Part shown: one piece after another, positions 52,176 through 60,476 of the stretch
Layout of the letters: each line of letters begins with the position of its first letter
Numbering within the stretch: position 1 is the stretch's first letter
From: RGIG3102 sp964369975
GTDB lineage: Bacteria; Bacillota; Clostridia; Oscillospirales; Ruminococcaceae
Direction: 5' to 3'
Length of the DNA stretch: 64,000 nucleotides
NCBI GenBank assembly: GCA_964369975.1
Contig: CAYJFZ010000001.1
Span: 1 to 64,000, forward strand
Notes under the pieces: model-generated
What the model was told of the DNA's origin: nothing
Seen by the model: the letters and a program-made list of their open reading frames with translations, nothing else
Databases searched by the model: none
Translations under genes and position numbers: made by a program

Positions 52176-52277
52176 ATGACTAATAATGCAAGTGAGGATA
52201 GTAAAAGAGGTATTTATGGAGTTTTATCAACAACTTTTAATTGTATGTCCCTTAGTTTTTTTAGCTGGCTTTATTGA
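52176..52277 (+). CDS. Possible 33-residue leader peptide overlapping TSUP gene
   Basis: ATG at 52176 follows the strongest ribosome site in this interval (AAAGGGG, 7 nt upstream). The 33-codon frame (starts MTNNASEDSKRG, contains one Cys) overlaps the start of the transporter gene in another frame and stops at 52277. It may be a leader that affects translation of the transporter, or only a relic of a frameshift. No homology known. Confidence 0.35.
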   Translation: MTNNASEDSKRGIYGVLSTTFNCMSLSFFSWLY

Positions 52278-52974
52278 TTCAGTAGCTGGTGGAGGTGGCC
52301 TATTATCAACACCCGCTTTTTTGCTTTCAGGTCTTCCTATGCATCAAGTATTAGGAACAAATAAAGTAACTTCAAGTATCGGCACTTCTATTGCGGCGGC
52401 AATGTACATAAAAAACAAACGCATCGAATGGAAAAGTACTATTATCAGTGCTTGTTTTGGGTTTGTAGGCAGTTTTATTGGCAGTCAAATCGCTTTATTG
52501 ATAGATCAAAACACTCTAAAGACAGCCTTTATTTTGCTTTTACCTGTTATTGCAGGTTTTGTACTTTTTAATCAAAATAAGAACGAGGGTGTACAAAAGA
52601 TTTTTGGTACAAAGCTAATTGTCACTAGTGCTATAATCGGTATTGTTATCGGCCTTTATGATGGCTTAATCGGCCCTGGCACTGGCACATTTATAATTTT
52701 TGCTTATACCACCTTTATTGGCTTTGATTACATAACTTCAAGTGGCAATGCAAAAGTAATTAATTTATCATCAAATACAGCTGCCGTTATAAGTTTTATT
52801 TTAGCTGGCAAGGTTGTTTGGCTATTGGCAATACCAGCTGCTATAGCAAATATTTTAGGGAATTATTTAGGCAGTAAGTACGCTATTAAATTCGGCAATA
52901 AATTTGTTAAAAAAATGCTTATAGTAGTACTCATTGCGATATTTATCCAACTCATTAGCGATGTGTTTTTTTAA
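52216..52974 (+). CDS. TSUP/TauE-SafE family transporter
   Basis: 252-residue membrane protein from ATG 52216, preferred because AAGAGG lies 5 nt upstream; an upstream in-frame ATG at 52186 would add 10 residues but has poor spacing to AAAGGGG. About eight hydrophobic segments; GFIDSVAGGGGLLSTPAFLL at the start and GLYDGLIGPGTGTF in the second half are the two family signatures. Members export or import sulfite, sulfoacetate or related organic anions. Substrate not readable. Confidence 0.88.
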   Translation: MEFYQQLLIVCPLVFLAGFIDSVAGGGGLLSTPAFLLSGLPMHQVLGTNKVTSSIGTSIAAAMYIKNKRIEWKSTIISACFGFVGSFIGSQIALLIDQNTLKTAFILLLPVIAGFVLFNQNKNEGVQKIFGTKLIVTSAIIGIVIGLYDGLIGPGTGTFIIFAYTTFIGFDYITSSGNAKVINLSSNTAAVISFILAGKVVWLLAIPAAIANILGNYLGSKYAIKFGNKFVKKMLIVVLIAIFIQLISDVFF

Positions 52975-53054
52975 TGTGACTAACTCACATATTAACATTT
53001 TGAATTATATTATAATTCATTCAACAGCTTGTAAGAAACTAAAGGAGGTTTATT

Positions 53055-53606
53055 ATGGCAAAACTAAAAGTAGGCGATAAGATGCCTGATTTCAAATTCT
53101 TAAATCCTTATAAAGAGGGGGAAGACAGTTTTTCAAATCACAGTAAAGACAAAAAAACAGTAATCTTATTTTTAAGATACATAGGCTGTAATGTTTGTCA
53201 ATTAGACATGCACTTATATGCGAAAAGGTATAGTGAACTAACAGCTTTAAATGCAAATCTTATCACTGTATTGCAATCAGATCCTAATATTGTAAAACAA
53301 GAAGCCGAAGAAGGTACTTTCCCATTCGTTGTAGCTTGTGATCCAACTTTACAATTATACAAAGATTTTGAAATTGATCCTGCAAAAAATATGCTACAAT
53401 TAGTAGGTGGCGGTATTTTTTCAGCACTTAAAAAAATGAGCGCCTCAAGAAAATTCGGATTTACACATGGTGCTTATGAGGGTATTGAGGAGCAATTACC
53501 AGCTATGTTCATTACAGATGAAAATGGCACTCTAACCTTCGCTCACTACTCAAAAAATCTAACAGATTTGCCGAGCATAGATGAAGTGATAAACAAAGTT
53601 CGTTAA
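53055..53606 (+). CDS. Peroxiredoxin-like (AhpC/TSA) protein, copy 1
   Basis: 183-residue thioredoxin-fold protein. RYIGCNVCQLD (about 44-54) gives a C-x-x-C at the position of the peroxidatic Cys; the strand VACDPTLQLYKDF follows. A tail GAYEGIEEQLPAMFITDENG precedes the C-terminus. Likely reduces peroxides or acts as a thiol oxidoreductase; partner unknown. Strong AAAGGAGG site. Followed 52 bp later by a paralogue. Confidence 0.85.
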   Translation: MAKLKVGDKMPDFKFLNPYKEGEDSFSNHSKDKKTVILFLRYIGCNVCQLDMHLYAKRYSELTALNANLITVLQSDPNIVKQEAEEGTFPFVVACDPTLQLYKDFEIDPAKNMLQLVGGGIFSALKKMSASRKFGFTHGAYEGIEEQLPAMFITDENGTLTFAHYSKNLTDLPSIDEVINKVR

Positions 53607-53658
53607 TTTTATCATCGTGATAAGATTATTAATACAAAAATAAAAGGAGATTTTACTT

Positions 53659-54204
53659 ATGGCAAGATTAAAAGTAGGCGATAAAATGCCAAATTTCACT
53701 TTAGACACAGCTTTTGAAAAAGGCGTTTCTTTTGAAAAAATCGTAGGAGGAAAACCTACAATGTTCATGGTGCTTCGTTATATCGGTTGTACAGTTTGTA
53801 GATACGATGTACACTTATTAACAGAGCGTTATCAAGAATTTGTTGATAAAGGTGTTAATGTTGCAATCGTTATGCAATCAACTCCTGAAATCGTGCAAAG
53901 AGATTTAGAAGGCAAAACACTTCCTTTCTACTTAGTTTGTGATTTCAATCAAGAAGTTTACAAAACTTTAGAAATCGATGCTGCAAAAGATATGCAACAA
54001 TTAATCGGCTCATCACCTGCTGAAATTCAAGCAAAAGGTGCTGCAGCTAAAGAAGCTGGCTTTGAGCATGGCGACTATGAAGGTATTGAAGAGCAACTTC
54101 CTGCTTTCTTCTATGTTGACGCTGATATGACAGTAACACAGGCGCATTACGCACAAACAATTACAGATATGCCTACTATCCAAGAAATGCTTGACAAAAT
54201 CTAA
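53659..54204 (+). CDS. Peroxiredoxin-like (AhpC/TSA) protein, copy 2
   Basis: 181-residue paralogue of the previous gene: ARLKVGDKMPNFTLD opens almost as copy 1, RYIGCTVCRYDVH keeps the C-x-x-C, and EHGDYEGIEEQLPAFFYVD matches its tail. The two arose by tandem duplication and have since diverged over roughly half of positions. AAAGGAGA site; terminator at 54211-54238. Probably co-transcribed with copy 1. Redox defence role inferred. Confidence 0.86.
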   Translation: MARLKVGDKMPNFTLDTAFEKGVSFEKIVGGKPTMFMVLRYIGCTVCRYDVHLLTERYQEFVDKGVNVAIVMQSTPEIVQRDLEGKTLPFYLVCDFNQEVYKTLEIDAAKDMQQLIGSSPAEIQAKGAAAKEAGFEHGDYEGIEEQLPAFFYVDADMTVTQAHYAQTITDMPTIQEMLDKI

Positions 54205-54210
54205 AACTTT

Positions 54211-54238
54211 AAAAAAGCTGCCTTTTGGCAGTTTTTTT
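54211..54238 (+). terminator. Terminator after peroxiredoxin pair
   Basis: CTGCC with GGCAG under an A6/T7 extension with one bulged G, loop TTTT, just after the stop. Confidence 0.85.
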
Positions 54239-54374
54239 TATTGTCTTAAAATATTAATTTTTATTAAGCATAAAACATCATAATTCTTACTAAAATCTTA
54301 AATATCTCTTGAAAAAACAACAATTATACTATATTATTAATTAAGAATGTAAATGTTTTAATAAGGAGAATTTA

Positions 54375-56051
54375 ATGAAAAAAATATTCCAAAGCAAATT
54401 CTATATACCTCTATTAATTTTTACAGGTCTTATGTTTACAATTTTAAGGCTTGTTTTCGCATATAGCCAATTTGCAACTATTACCCCACCATTAGCGCCT
54501 TTAGATGATGATTTTATGTTTCGCTGTGCTGTAAGCATTGTAAATGGTGACTGGTTTGGTGAGTATAATTTTTTAACTCTTTCAAAGCATAACTTTTTTT
54601 CTATTTGGCTTAGCTTTTTACATATACTAAACATCCCCTACCTTGTGGGCAATACTTTATTATATATTCTTGCTTGCTTAGTTAGTGTTTTTAGTCTTAG
54701 CCCTGTTTTAAAAAATCACTTATCAAAATTAGTGTTATACTTAGCTTTATTATATAACCCTGCTATGTGGGCAAATTATGCTACAAGAGTTTATCGAGAT
54801 AGTATTTTTCCAAGTTTATGTTTAATATTTTTTGCTTGTATTATCGGCTATGGTTTAAGATATAAAAAGCCATTAAAAGAAAAACTTATATATTTTATAG
54901 GCTTTGGTATTTCTTTTGCTTTAATATATTTAACTCGTGAAGACGGGATATGGGTTATTCCATTTTTTATAGTAGCTTTTATTATTTTAATGTTTTTGCA
55001 TTTTAAAGAAGACAAAAAAAGTTTAATTAAAAATTCTATTATGTACCTATCGCCTTTTTTAATTTCGGCTTTAATCATTTCTTTATATGCCTATCAAAAC
55101 TATTCTCATTATGATAGATTTATAGTAAGTGACTTTACAAGTAGTGAATTTGAAAAAGCCTATGGTGCTTTAATAAGCATTGAAAACGAAGATGAAGAAT
55201 GGCAAAAATTAATCCCTGTTAGTGATGAAACCCGCTTTTTAATTTATGATGAAGTTAGTAGCTTTAATACTCTTAAAAGTATAATAGAAACTCCCGAATT
55301 TAAAAACGGCTACTACCATTACGATTTAGAGGGCTTTCCTGCCGGCGCTTTTTATTGGGTTGTTCGAGATGCAGCACAAGAAGCGGGTTATTATGAAAAC
55401 GCCCTCTCTTCAAAGGATTTTTACAATACTTTGTATAACGAGATAGTTTTAGCTGTTAATGAAGGGCGTTTATCTGCTATTTCCCCTTTACATGAAAGTC
55501 TAACACCGCCTATAAAAATGGACTACGTTTTACCTGTAATTACAGAAGCTATCAATGGTATGAAAACAGTAATCTTTTTTGAACAATGCGACCCAACTGC
55601 TGATATGGCAGTAGGTACTATTGAAGAAATACAAGAAGTAGAAAATTTTATACATCAAAAAGGTGTTACAAGCCTTTTACCTTATACAACGACTGCGTAT
55701 CTGAATTTTTTCCAGCAAATAACTTTTACTCTTATGAAAATAATAAATTTTGTTTATAAAATCATAATCCCTATTATGCTAATACTAAGTATTTTTTATC
55801 AAATAAAAAAATTACTACTTGATGTTAAAAATAAAGAATTTAATCTTGACAGTTTATTAAATATCATACTTTTAGGCGTTTTATTAATGGCTATACTTAG
55901 AAGTTTTATGATAGCTTATGTTGAAGTTGCTTCTTTTAACATCGGCACTTATATTATGTATTTATCATCAATTCACCCTTTAATTATTCTTTATGCAACT
56001 GTTAGTGTATTAAAATTAATAGAGCTTTTCTTTAATAAAAATAAATCATAA
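54375..56051 (+). CDS. Polytopic membrane protein, possible GT-C glycosyltransferase
   Basis: 558 residues and about ten hydrophobic segments in two blocks (about 10-240 and 430-550) flanking a large extracellular domain (about 245-425). The first outer loop carries an acidic cluster PLDDDFM, as in GT-C enzymes whose first-loop Asp is catalytic, and a second conserved-looking segment RVYRDSIFPS and TREDGIW follow. I infer a lipid-sugar dependent transferase or related surface-polymer enzyme; no family name is certain. GGAGAA ribosome site; single gene. Confidence 0.65.
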   Translation: MKKIFQSKFYIPLLIFTGLMFTILRLVFAYSQFATITPPLAPLDDDFMFRCAVSIVNGDWFGEYNFLTLSKHNFFSIWLSFLHILNIPYLVGNTLLYILACLVSVFSLSPVLKNHLSKLVLYLALLYNPAMWANYATRVYRDSIFPSLCLIFFACIIGYGLRYKKPLKEKLIYFIGFGISFALIYLTREDGIWVIPFFIVAFIILMFLHFKEDKKSLIKNSIMYLSPFLISALIISLYAYQNYSHYDRFIVSDFTSSEFEKAYGALISIENEDEEWQKLIPVSDETRFLIYDEVSSFNTLKSIIETPEFKNGYYHYDLEGFPAGAFYWVVRDAAQEAGYYENALSSKDFYNTLYNEIVLAVNEGRLSAISPLHESLTPPIKMDYVLPVITEAINGMKTVIFFEQCDPTADMAVGTIEEIQEVENFIHQKGVTSLLPYTTTAYLNFFQQITFTLMKIINFVYKIIIPIMLILSIFYQIKKLLLDVKNKEFNLDSLLNIILLGVLLMAILRSFMIAYVEVASFNIGTYIMYLSSIHPLIILYATVSVLKLIELFFNKNKS

Positions 56052-56056
56052 AAAAT

Positions 56057-56086
56057 AAAAAACTACTGAAATTCAGTAGTTTTTTA
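56057..56086. terminator. Terminator, membrane protein/hydrolase convergent
   Basis: Stem AAAAAACTACTGAA with its complement, tight loop, between converging genes. Confidence 0.85.
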
Positions 56087-56090
56087 TGTA

Positions 56091-56627
56091 TTAAATTATT
56101 TCAACGCCTAAGTCTTTTAAAATTTTAAGTGCGTATTGTTGGGCTTCGCCTATAGCAGCACAGGCGCTTTCGTGTAAAACTATTTTCGAGTTTTTAAACC
56201 TTGTCATTGCTAAAACAATATTTGATAAAACACAGATATTAGTCACTACACCGCAAAACTCTATCACTTCTGGCTCATCTACACATCTTTTTTGTATTAT
56301 ATCACACATTTCTTCACTGCCAAAAGTTTCTTTTTCAACGATTTCAACGCAGTCTAATTTCTCTGTTTCAAACACTTCTAATTGACCAAATAGCTTATGG
56401 CCGTGTGTTTCTTTTACACAATGCACTACGGGCAAATTTTTACCTTCCCTTGTAGTGAGGTAGTCATCATAATGAGTGTCCTTTGTAAATATTATTAAAT
56501 CTTTTTTTGCAACAGAATTTGCTACTAAAGCATAAATATTTTTTTGAATATTCTCACTTTGGTTAAAGCCTAAAGAACCACTGACAAAATCGTTTTGATA
56601 ATCAATAACTACTAATACTTTTTTCAT
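56091..56627 (-). CDS. Isochorismatase-family cysteine hydrolase, nicotinamidase-like
   Basis: 178 residues from ATG 56625-56627, chosen because GAGGGAG lies just upstream; the frame to 56663 would add 12 residues. Catalytic triad candidates: Asp in VVIDYQNDFV, Lys in VHCVKETHG and Cys in CGVVTNICVLSN. TKDTHYDDY and the later His give a metal-site pattern seen in nicotinamidase (PncA). Probable role: nicotinamide to nicotinate in NAD salvage. Confidence 0.87.
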   Translation of the reverse strand: MKKVLVVIDYQNDFVSGSLGFNQSENIQKNIYALVANSVAKKDLIIFTKDTHYDDYLTTREGKNLPVVHCVKETHGHKLFGQLEVFETEKLDCVEIVEKETFGSEEMCDIIQKRCVDEPEVIEFCGVVTNICVLSNIVLAMTRFKNSKIVLHESACAAIGEAQQYALKILKDLGVEII

Positions 56628-56897
56628 TTTTTCTCCCTCGCTATTATTTTGCGTTTTTTTCATTTATTTTCTATTATCATTGTTATACAGATAATAACAC
56701 ACAAATACCATTAAATCAAAATAATTTTCAGTATTATTTTATAAAACATACACACTTTAGTAAACATATACAAACAACACATCGTTTTTTTTACATAAGT
56801 AAATAATAAAATTCACTTTAATAGTTTAAAATATCGGTATAATATGATATAATTTACTTAAATTTATTAACAAAACTAAAAAAGGAGGTTCATTTTT

Positions 56898-58970
56898 ATG
56901 GACTACAAGCAACAAACTATTAAAAATGTTTTGATTGCCGGCCATGCAGGCAGTGGGAAAACAGGTCTTAGTGAAGCGTTATTATACCTAACTAAAACCA
57001 CAGACCGCTTAGGAAGAAGTGATGATGGTAACACAACATCCGACTTCGAAGCGCAAGAAATCGCTCGCAAATGCTCTTTATCATCAGCTCTTTTACCCCT
57101 CGATTACAAAAATGCAAAAATCAATTTAATCGACACTCCAGGTTTATTTGATTTTGAGCTTGGCCTATATGAGGCTATAAATGCTACTGAGACATCACTT
57201 ATCGTAGTGAGTGCTAAAGACGGCGTTGAAGTAGGTACACAAAAAGCCTATGCTTTAAGCGAAGAAAGAAATAAAAGTTCAGTTTTTTATATATCAAAAA
57301 TAGATGCAGAAAACGCTGACTTTTATAAAGTTTTTGAAGAATTAAAAACAGAATTCGGGCCTAAAGTTTGCCCTATATTAGTTCCTGTTGTTAAGGGTGA
57401 TGAAATCACTTACATCAACTTAATGGAATTAAAAGCCTACACTTATAAAAACGGTGTAGCACAAGAAGTAGTAATGCCTGCTACAGGTCACCGTTTAGAC
57501 GGACTTGTAACAAGTATTAATGAAGCTATCGCAGAAACAGATGAAAGTTTATTTGAAAAATATTTCTCAGGTGAACAATTCACAAAAGAAGAAATCACAC
57601 AAGGACTTAAAAAAGGTGTTTTAGAAGGCACTATTACTCCTGTTGTTTGTGGCTCAAGTACTAAGCTTGAGGGTGTTGATGTATTATTAGATTTAATACA
57701 TGATTTACTCCCGAGCCCACAAGATGTGCAAGGCACTGATTTAATTTTGAATTCAAGCAAAATATGCTTACCATTTAATGAGAATAGTCAAGTTTCAGCT
57801 TTAGTATTTAAAACTGTGGCTGACCCATTCGTAGGAAAATTAAGCTTTGTTAAAGTTTTAAGTGGTACTTTAAAATCAGACTCCGCTGTTATAAACACTA
57901 CAACTCAAAGCCCAGAAAGATTAGGTAAAATCTTATTTATAAGAGGCAAAAAGCAAATGGATGCACCATTTGTAAGAGCTGGGGATATTGCAGCTATCAC
58001 AAAACTTTCTCAAACCAAAACAGGCGATGTGCTATCAGATCCAAGTAACAGCTATGTATACCCTGATTTTAAAATGCCAAATCCTACTTTAGAAATGGCA
58101 ATAAAGCCAAAAAATAAAGGCGATGAAGCTAAAATCTCTTCTGCACTTCAAAGAATTATGGAAGAAGATTTAACTATAAAATATCATCAAGACGCTGAGA
58201 CTGTCCAGCAGTTAATCAAAGGCTTGGGTGAGCAGCACTTAGATGTAACCTTAGGTAAAATGAAAGATAAATTCGGCGTTGATGCTCAGCTTGCTCAAAA
58301 AAGAGTAGCTTATAGAGAAACAATTAGAAAAACAATCAAAGCTGAAGGTAAACACAAAAAGCAATCAGGCGGACACGGACAATACGGCCATGTTTGGATT
58401 GAATTTTCTCCAACGGAAGGTGACTCATTAGTATTTGAAGAAAAAGTTTTTGGTGGCTCTGTTCCTAAAAACTACTTCCCTGCTGTTGAAAAAGGCTTAC
58501 AAGACTCTGTTAAATACGGCGTTCTTGCTGGCTATCCTGTTGTTGGCTTAAAAGCTACATTATTAGATGGCTCTTACCACGCAGTTGACTCCTCAGAAAT
58601 GGCATTCAAGATGGCTGCAAGCCTTGCTTATAGAAAAGGCTTAGTTGAAGCTTCTCCTTGCCTACTTGAGCCAATAGGCTTATTAAACGCTTATGTTAAT
58701 GATAGCAATACAGGCGATATCACAGGCGAAGTTACAAAGCGTAGAGGTAGAGTTTTAGGTATGGAACCAGAAGGTGGCATGCAAAAAATTGTAGCAGAGT
58801 GCCCAATGAGTGAAATGAGTGATTTTACAACATACATTCGCTCACTAACAGCCGGTAAAGGCTACTTCACTCTTGATTTTATAAGGTATGAACAACTACC
58901 ATCAAACCTTGAAGCAAAAGTGATAGAAGATGCTAAAAACTTCATCTCAGTAAAAAGAGACGACGAATAA
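56898..58970 (+). CDS. EF-G-like translation GTPase (EF-G2 type)
   Basis: 690 residues with the five-domain EF-G layout. G1 AGHAGSGKT (15-23), switch I TTSDFEAQE, G3 DTPGLFDF (79-86), G4 SKID (133-136); domain IV with HKKQSGGHGQYGHVWIEF and domain V with GRVLGMEPEGG. Two departures: Leu83 stands where canonical EF-G has the catalytic His (DTPGH), and Ser133 replaces Asn in NKxD. This matches the paralogous EF-G2/FusA-like clade rather than housekeeping fusA, which sits in the str operon elsewhere. Possible ribosome-rescue, recycling or regulatory role. Strong AAAGGAGG site. Confidence 0.9.
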   Translation: MDYKQQTIKNVLIAGHAGSGKTGLSEALLYLTKTTDRLGRSDDGNTTSDFEAQEIARKCSLSSALLPLDYKNAKINLIDTPGLFDFELGLYEAINATETSLIVVSAKDGVEVGTQKAYALSEERNKSSVFYISKIDAENADFYKVFEELKTEFGPKVCPILVPVVKGDEITYINLMELKAYTYKNGVAQEVVMPATGHRLDGLVTSINEAIAETDESLFEKYFSGEQFTKEEITQGLKKGVLEGTITPVVCGSSTKLEGVDVLLDLIHDLLPSPQDVQGTDLILNSSKICLPFNENSQVSALVFKTVADPFVGKLSFVKVLSGTLKSDSAVINTTTQSPERLGKILFIRGKKQMDAPFVRAGDIAAITKLSQTKTGDVLSDPSNSYVYPDFKMPNPTLEMAIKPKNKGDEAKISSALQRIMEEDLTIKYHQDAETVQQLIKGLGEQHLDVTLGKMKDKFGVDAQLAQKRVAYRETIRKTIKAEGKHKKQSGGHGQYGHVWIEFSPTEGDSLVFEEKVFGGSVPKNYFPAVEKGLQDSVKYGVLAGYPVVGLKATLLDGSYHAVDSSEMAFKMAASLAYRKGLVEASPCLLEPIGLLNAYVNDSNTGDITGEVTKRRGRVLGMEPEGGMQKIVAECPMSEMSDFTTYIRSLTAGKGYFTLDFIRYEQLPSNLEAKVIEDAKNFISVKRDDE

Positions 58971-58983
58971 TTCCTAATATTAA

Positions 58984-59010
58984 ATTAGCAGTGGAATATC
59001 CACTGCTAAT
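58984..59010 (+). terminator. Terminator after EF-G-like gene
   Basis: Stem ATTAGCAGTGGA with TCCACTGCTAAT, 3-nt loop, then TTTTTG. Confidence 0.9.
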
Positions 59011-59143
59011 TTTTGTATTAGTTGCTTAATTAAGCATTTATTTACTTGTTTAAAACAACAAAGTTTATCATTTAGTCTTTATTTTATTTGTTAATTATTG
59101 TAAACTTATATTAATGATTTTGAATTTAATAATGGAGGTTATT

Positions 59144-60436
59144 ATGACAAATTTACAAAAAGCAAAAAAACATGAAGATTACATCATCTCACTCAGAAGG
59201 CATTTTCATGAAAATCCTGAGCTATCAGGTAAAGAATTAAATACCCTTGTTAAAATCGGCGAAGAATTAACAGCTATGGGTATTGATTACTACGAAATAC
59301 CACAAGGCGGTATTTTTGCAACTATTAAAGGAGCAAAAGATAACGGCAAGGCTGTTTTACTTCGTGGAGATATAGATGCTCTACCTGTTCAAGAAACAGA
59401 TGAAAATCTATCTCAAAAAAGAGTTTGCAAATCAAAGGTTGACGGCGTTATGCACGCTTGTGGCCATGATGGGCATACAGCTATGCTTTTAGGCGCTGCT
59501 AAGATGCTAATGGAAGCAAAGGATGAAATTGAGGGTACTATTTATCTTTATTTTGAAAGAGGCGAAGAAGGTACAGGAAACTATCGTTATATGTTCCGCT
59601 ATCTTGATGAAAACAATATAAAAGTAGATACAAGCTATGCTATCCACTTATACGCTGATTTAGAAGCTGGTAAAATGGCTATAAACGATGGCGGTATGAT
59701 GGCTGGTGTTATCGGCTTTAATATCACTATTGATGGTCAAGGCGGCCACGGCTCAAGACCTGACCAATCAATTAACCCTATTGATGCTTTTGTTGCTATT
59801 TATCAAGGCATGCAAGCACTTCGTTTAACAAAAATTGACCCTTACAAACAGCTCACATATTCAGTGGGTGTTTTAAATGGTGGCAGTGTTTCTAATGTTA
59901 TCCCTCAAACAGTAACCTTTGGTGGTACTGTAAGATTATACGATAGAGACGAAGGTAAAAAATATAGAGAAGAATTCATACATTTAGTAGATAATATCTG
60001 TGCAGCTTATAAGTGTAGAGCTATTTATAACGGTATTAGTATGCCTTCATTCCCTGTATTAAACGATCCTACTTGTGCAGAGTTTGCAAGACAAACTTTA
60101 GCAAAAGATTTTGGCGATGATTCTATCTGCTTTGCAGAGCCTTGGATGGCTTCTGAAAGCTTTGCTTTATACACAGCTTTATTCCCAAGTGTATTTTGCT
60201 TCTTAGGTGTTAATAACCCTGAAAAAGGAATAGGCGCAGCTCATCATAACCAAGCTTTTGACCTTGATGAAAGCGTACTTTATAAAGGAAGTGCTGGTGC
60301 AGTAACCTATGCTTTAGAATTCTTAAAAGGCGATGTAAAGCCTGACTTTACTCCTTTTGAAGGTGGCTTTAAAGGCTATTTAAAAGAATTAAAAAGAGTG
60401 GACTACTTAAAAGAATTATACGGTATTGAAGAATAA
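59144..60436 (+). CDS. M20-family amidohydrolase
   Basis: 430 residues from ATG 59144 with GGAGG 6 nt upstream; the frame to 59114 would add 10 residues without a site. M20D hydrolase: LRRHFHENPELSG, RGDIDALPV, CGHDGH (metal His/Asp), RGEEGTG and GGHGSRPDQS (dimerisation-domain His), ending in GAAHHNQAFDLDE. Hydrolyses N-acyl or amino-acid conjugates (hippurate/IAA-amino-acid hydrolase family). Specific substrate unknown. Single gene with own terminator. Confidence 0.92.
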   Translation: MTNLQKAKKHEDYIISLRRHFHENPELSGKELNTLVKIGEELTAMGIDYYEIPQGGIFATIKGAKDNGKAVLLRGDIDALPVQETDENLSQKRVCKSKVDGVMHACGHDGHTAMLLGAAKMLMEAKDEIEGTIYLYFERGEEGTGNYRYMFRYLDENNIKVDTSYAIHLYADLEAGKMAINDGGMMAGVIGFNITIDGQGGHGSRPDQSINPIDAFVAIYQGMQALRLTKIDPYKQLTYSVGVLNGGSVSNVIPQTVTFGGTVRLYDRDEGKKYREEFIHLVDNICAAYKCRAIYNGISMPSFPVLNDPTCAEFARQTLAKDFGDDSICFAEPWMASESFALYTALFPSVFCFLGVNNPEKGIGAAHHNQAFDLDESVLYKGSAGAVTYALEFLKGDVKPDFTPFEGGFKGYLKELKRVDYLKELYGIEE

Positions 60437-60475
60437 AAAAATAAAATCCCTATGTGAAAACATAGGGATTTTTTA
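60436..60475. terminator. Terminator, amidohydrolase/antiporter operon convergent
   Basis: Stem around AAAATCCCTATGT with its complement, loop GAAA, long A and T flanks, between converging genes. Confidence 0.92.
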
Positions 60476-60476
60476 T

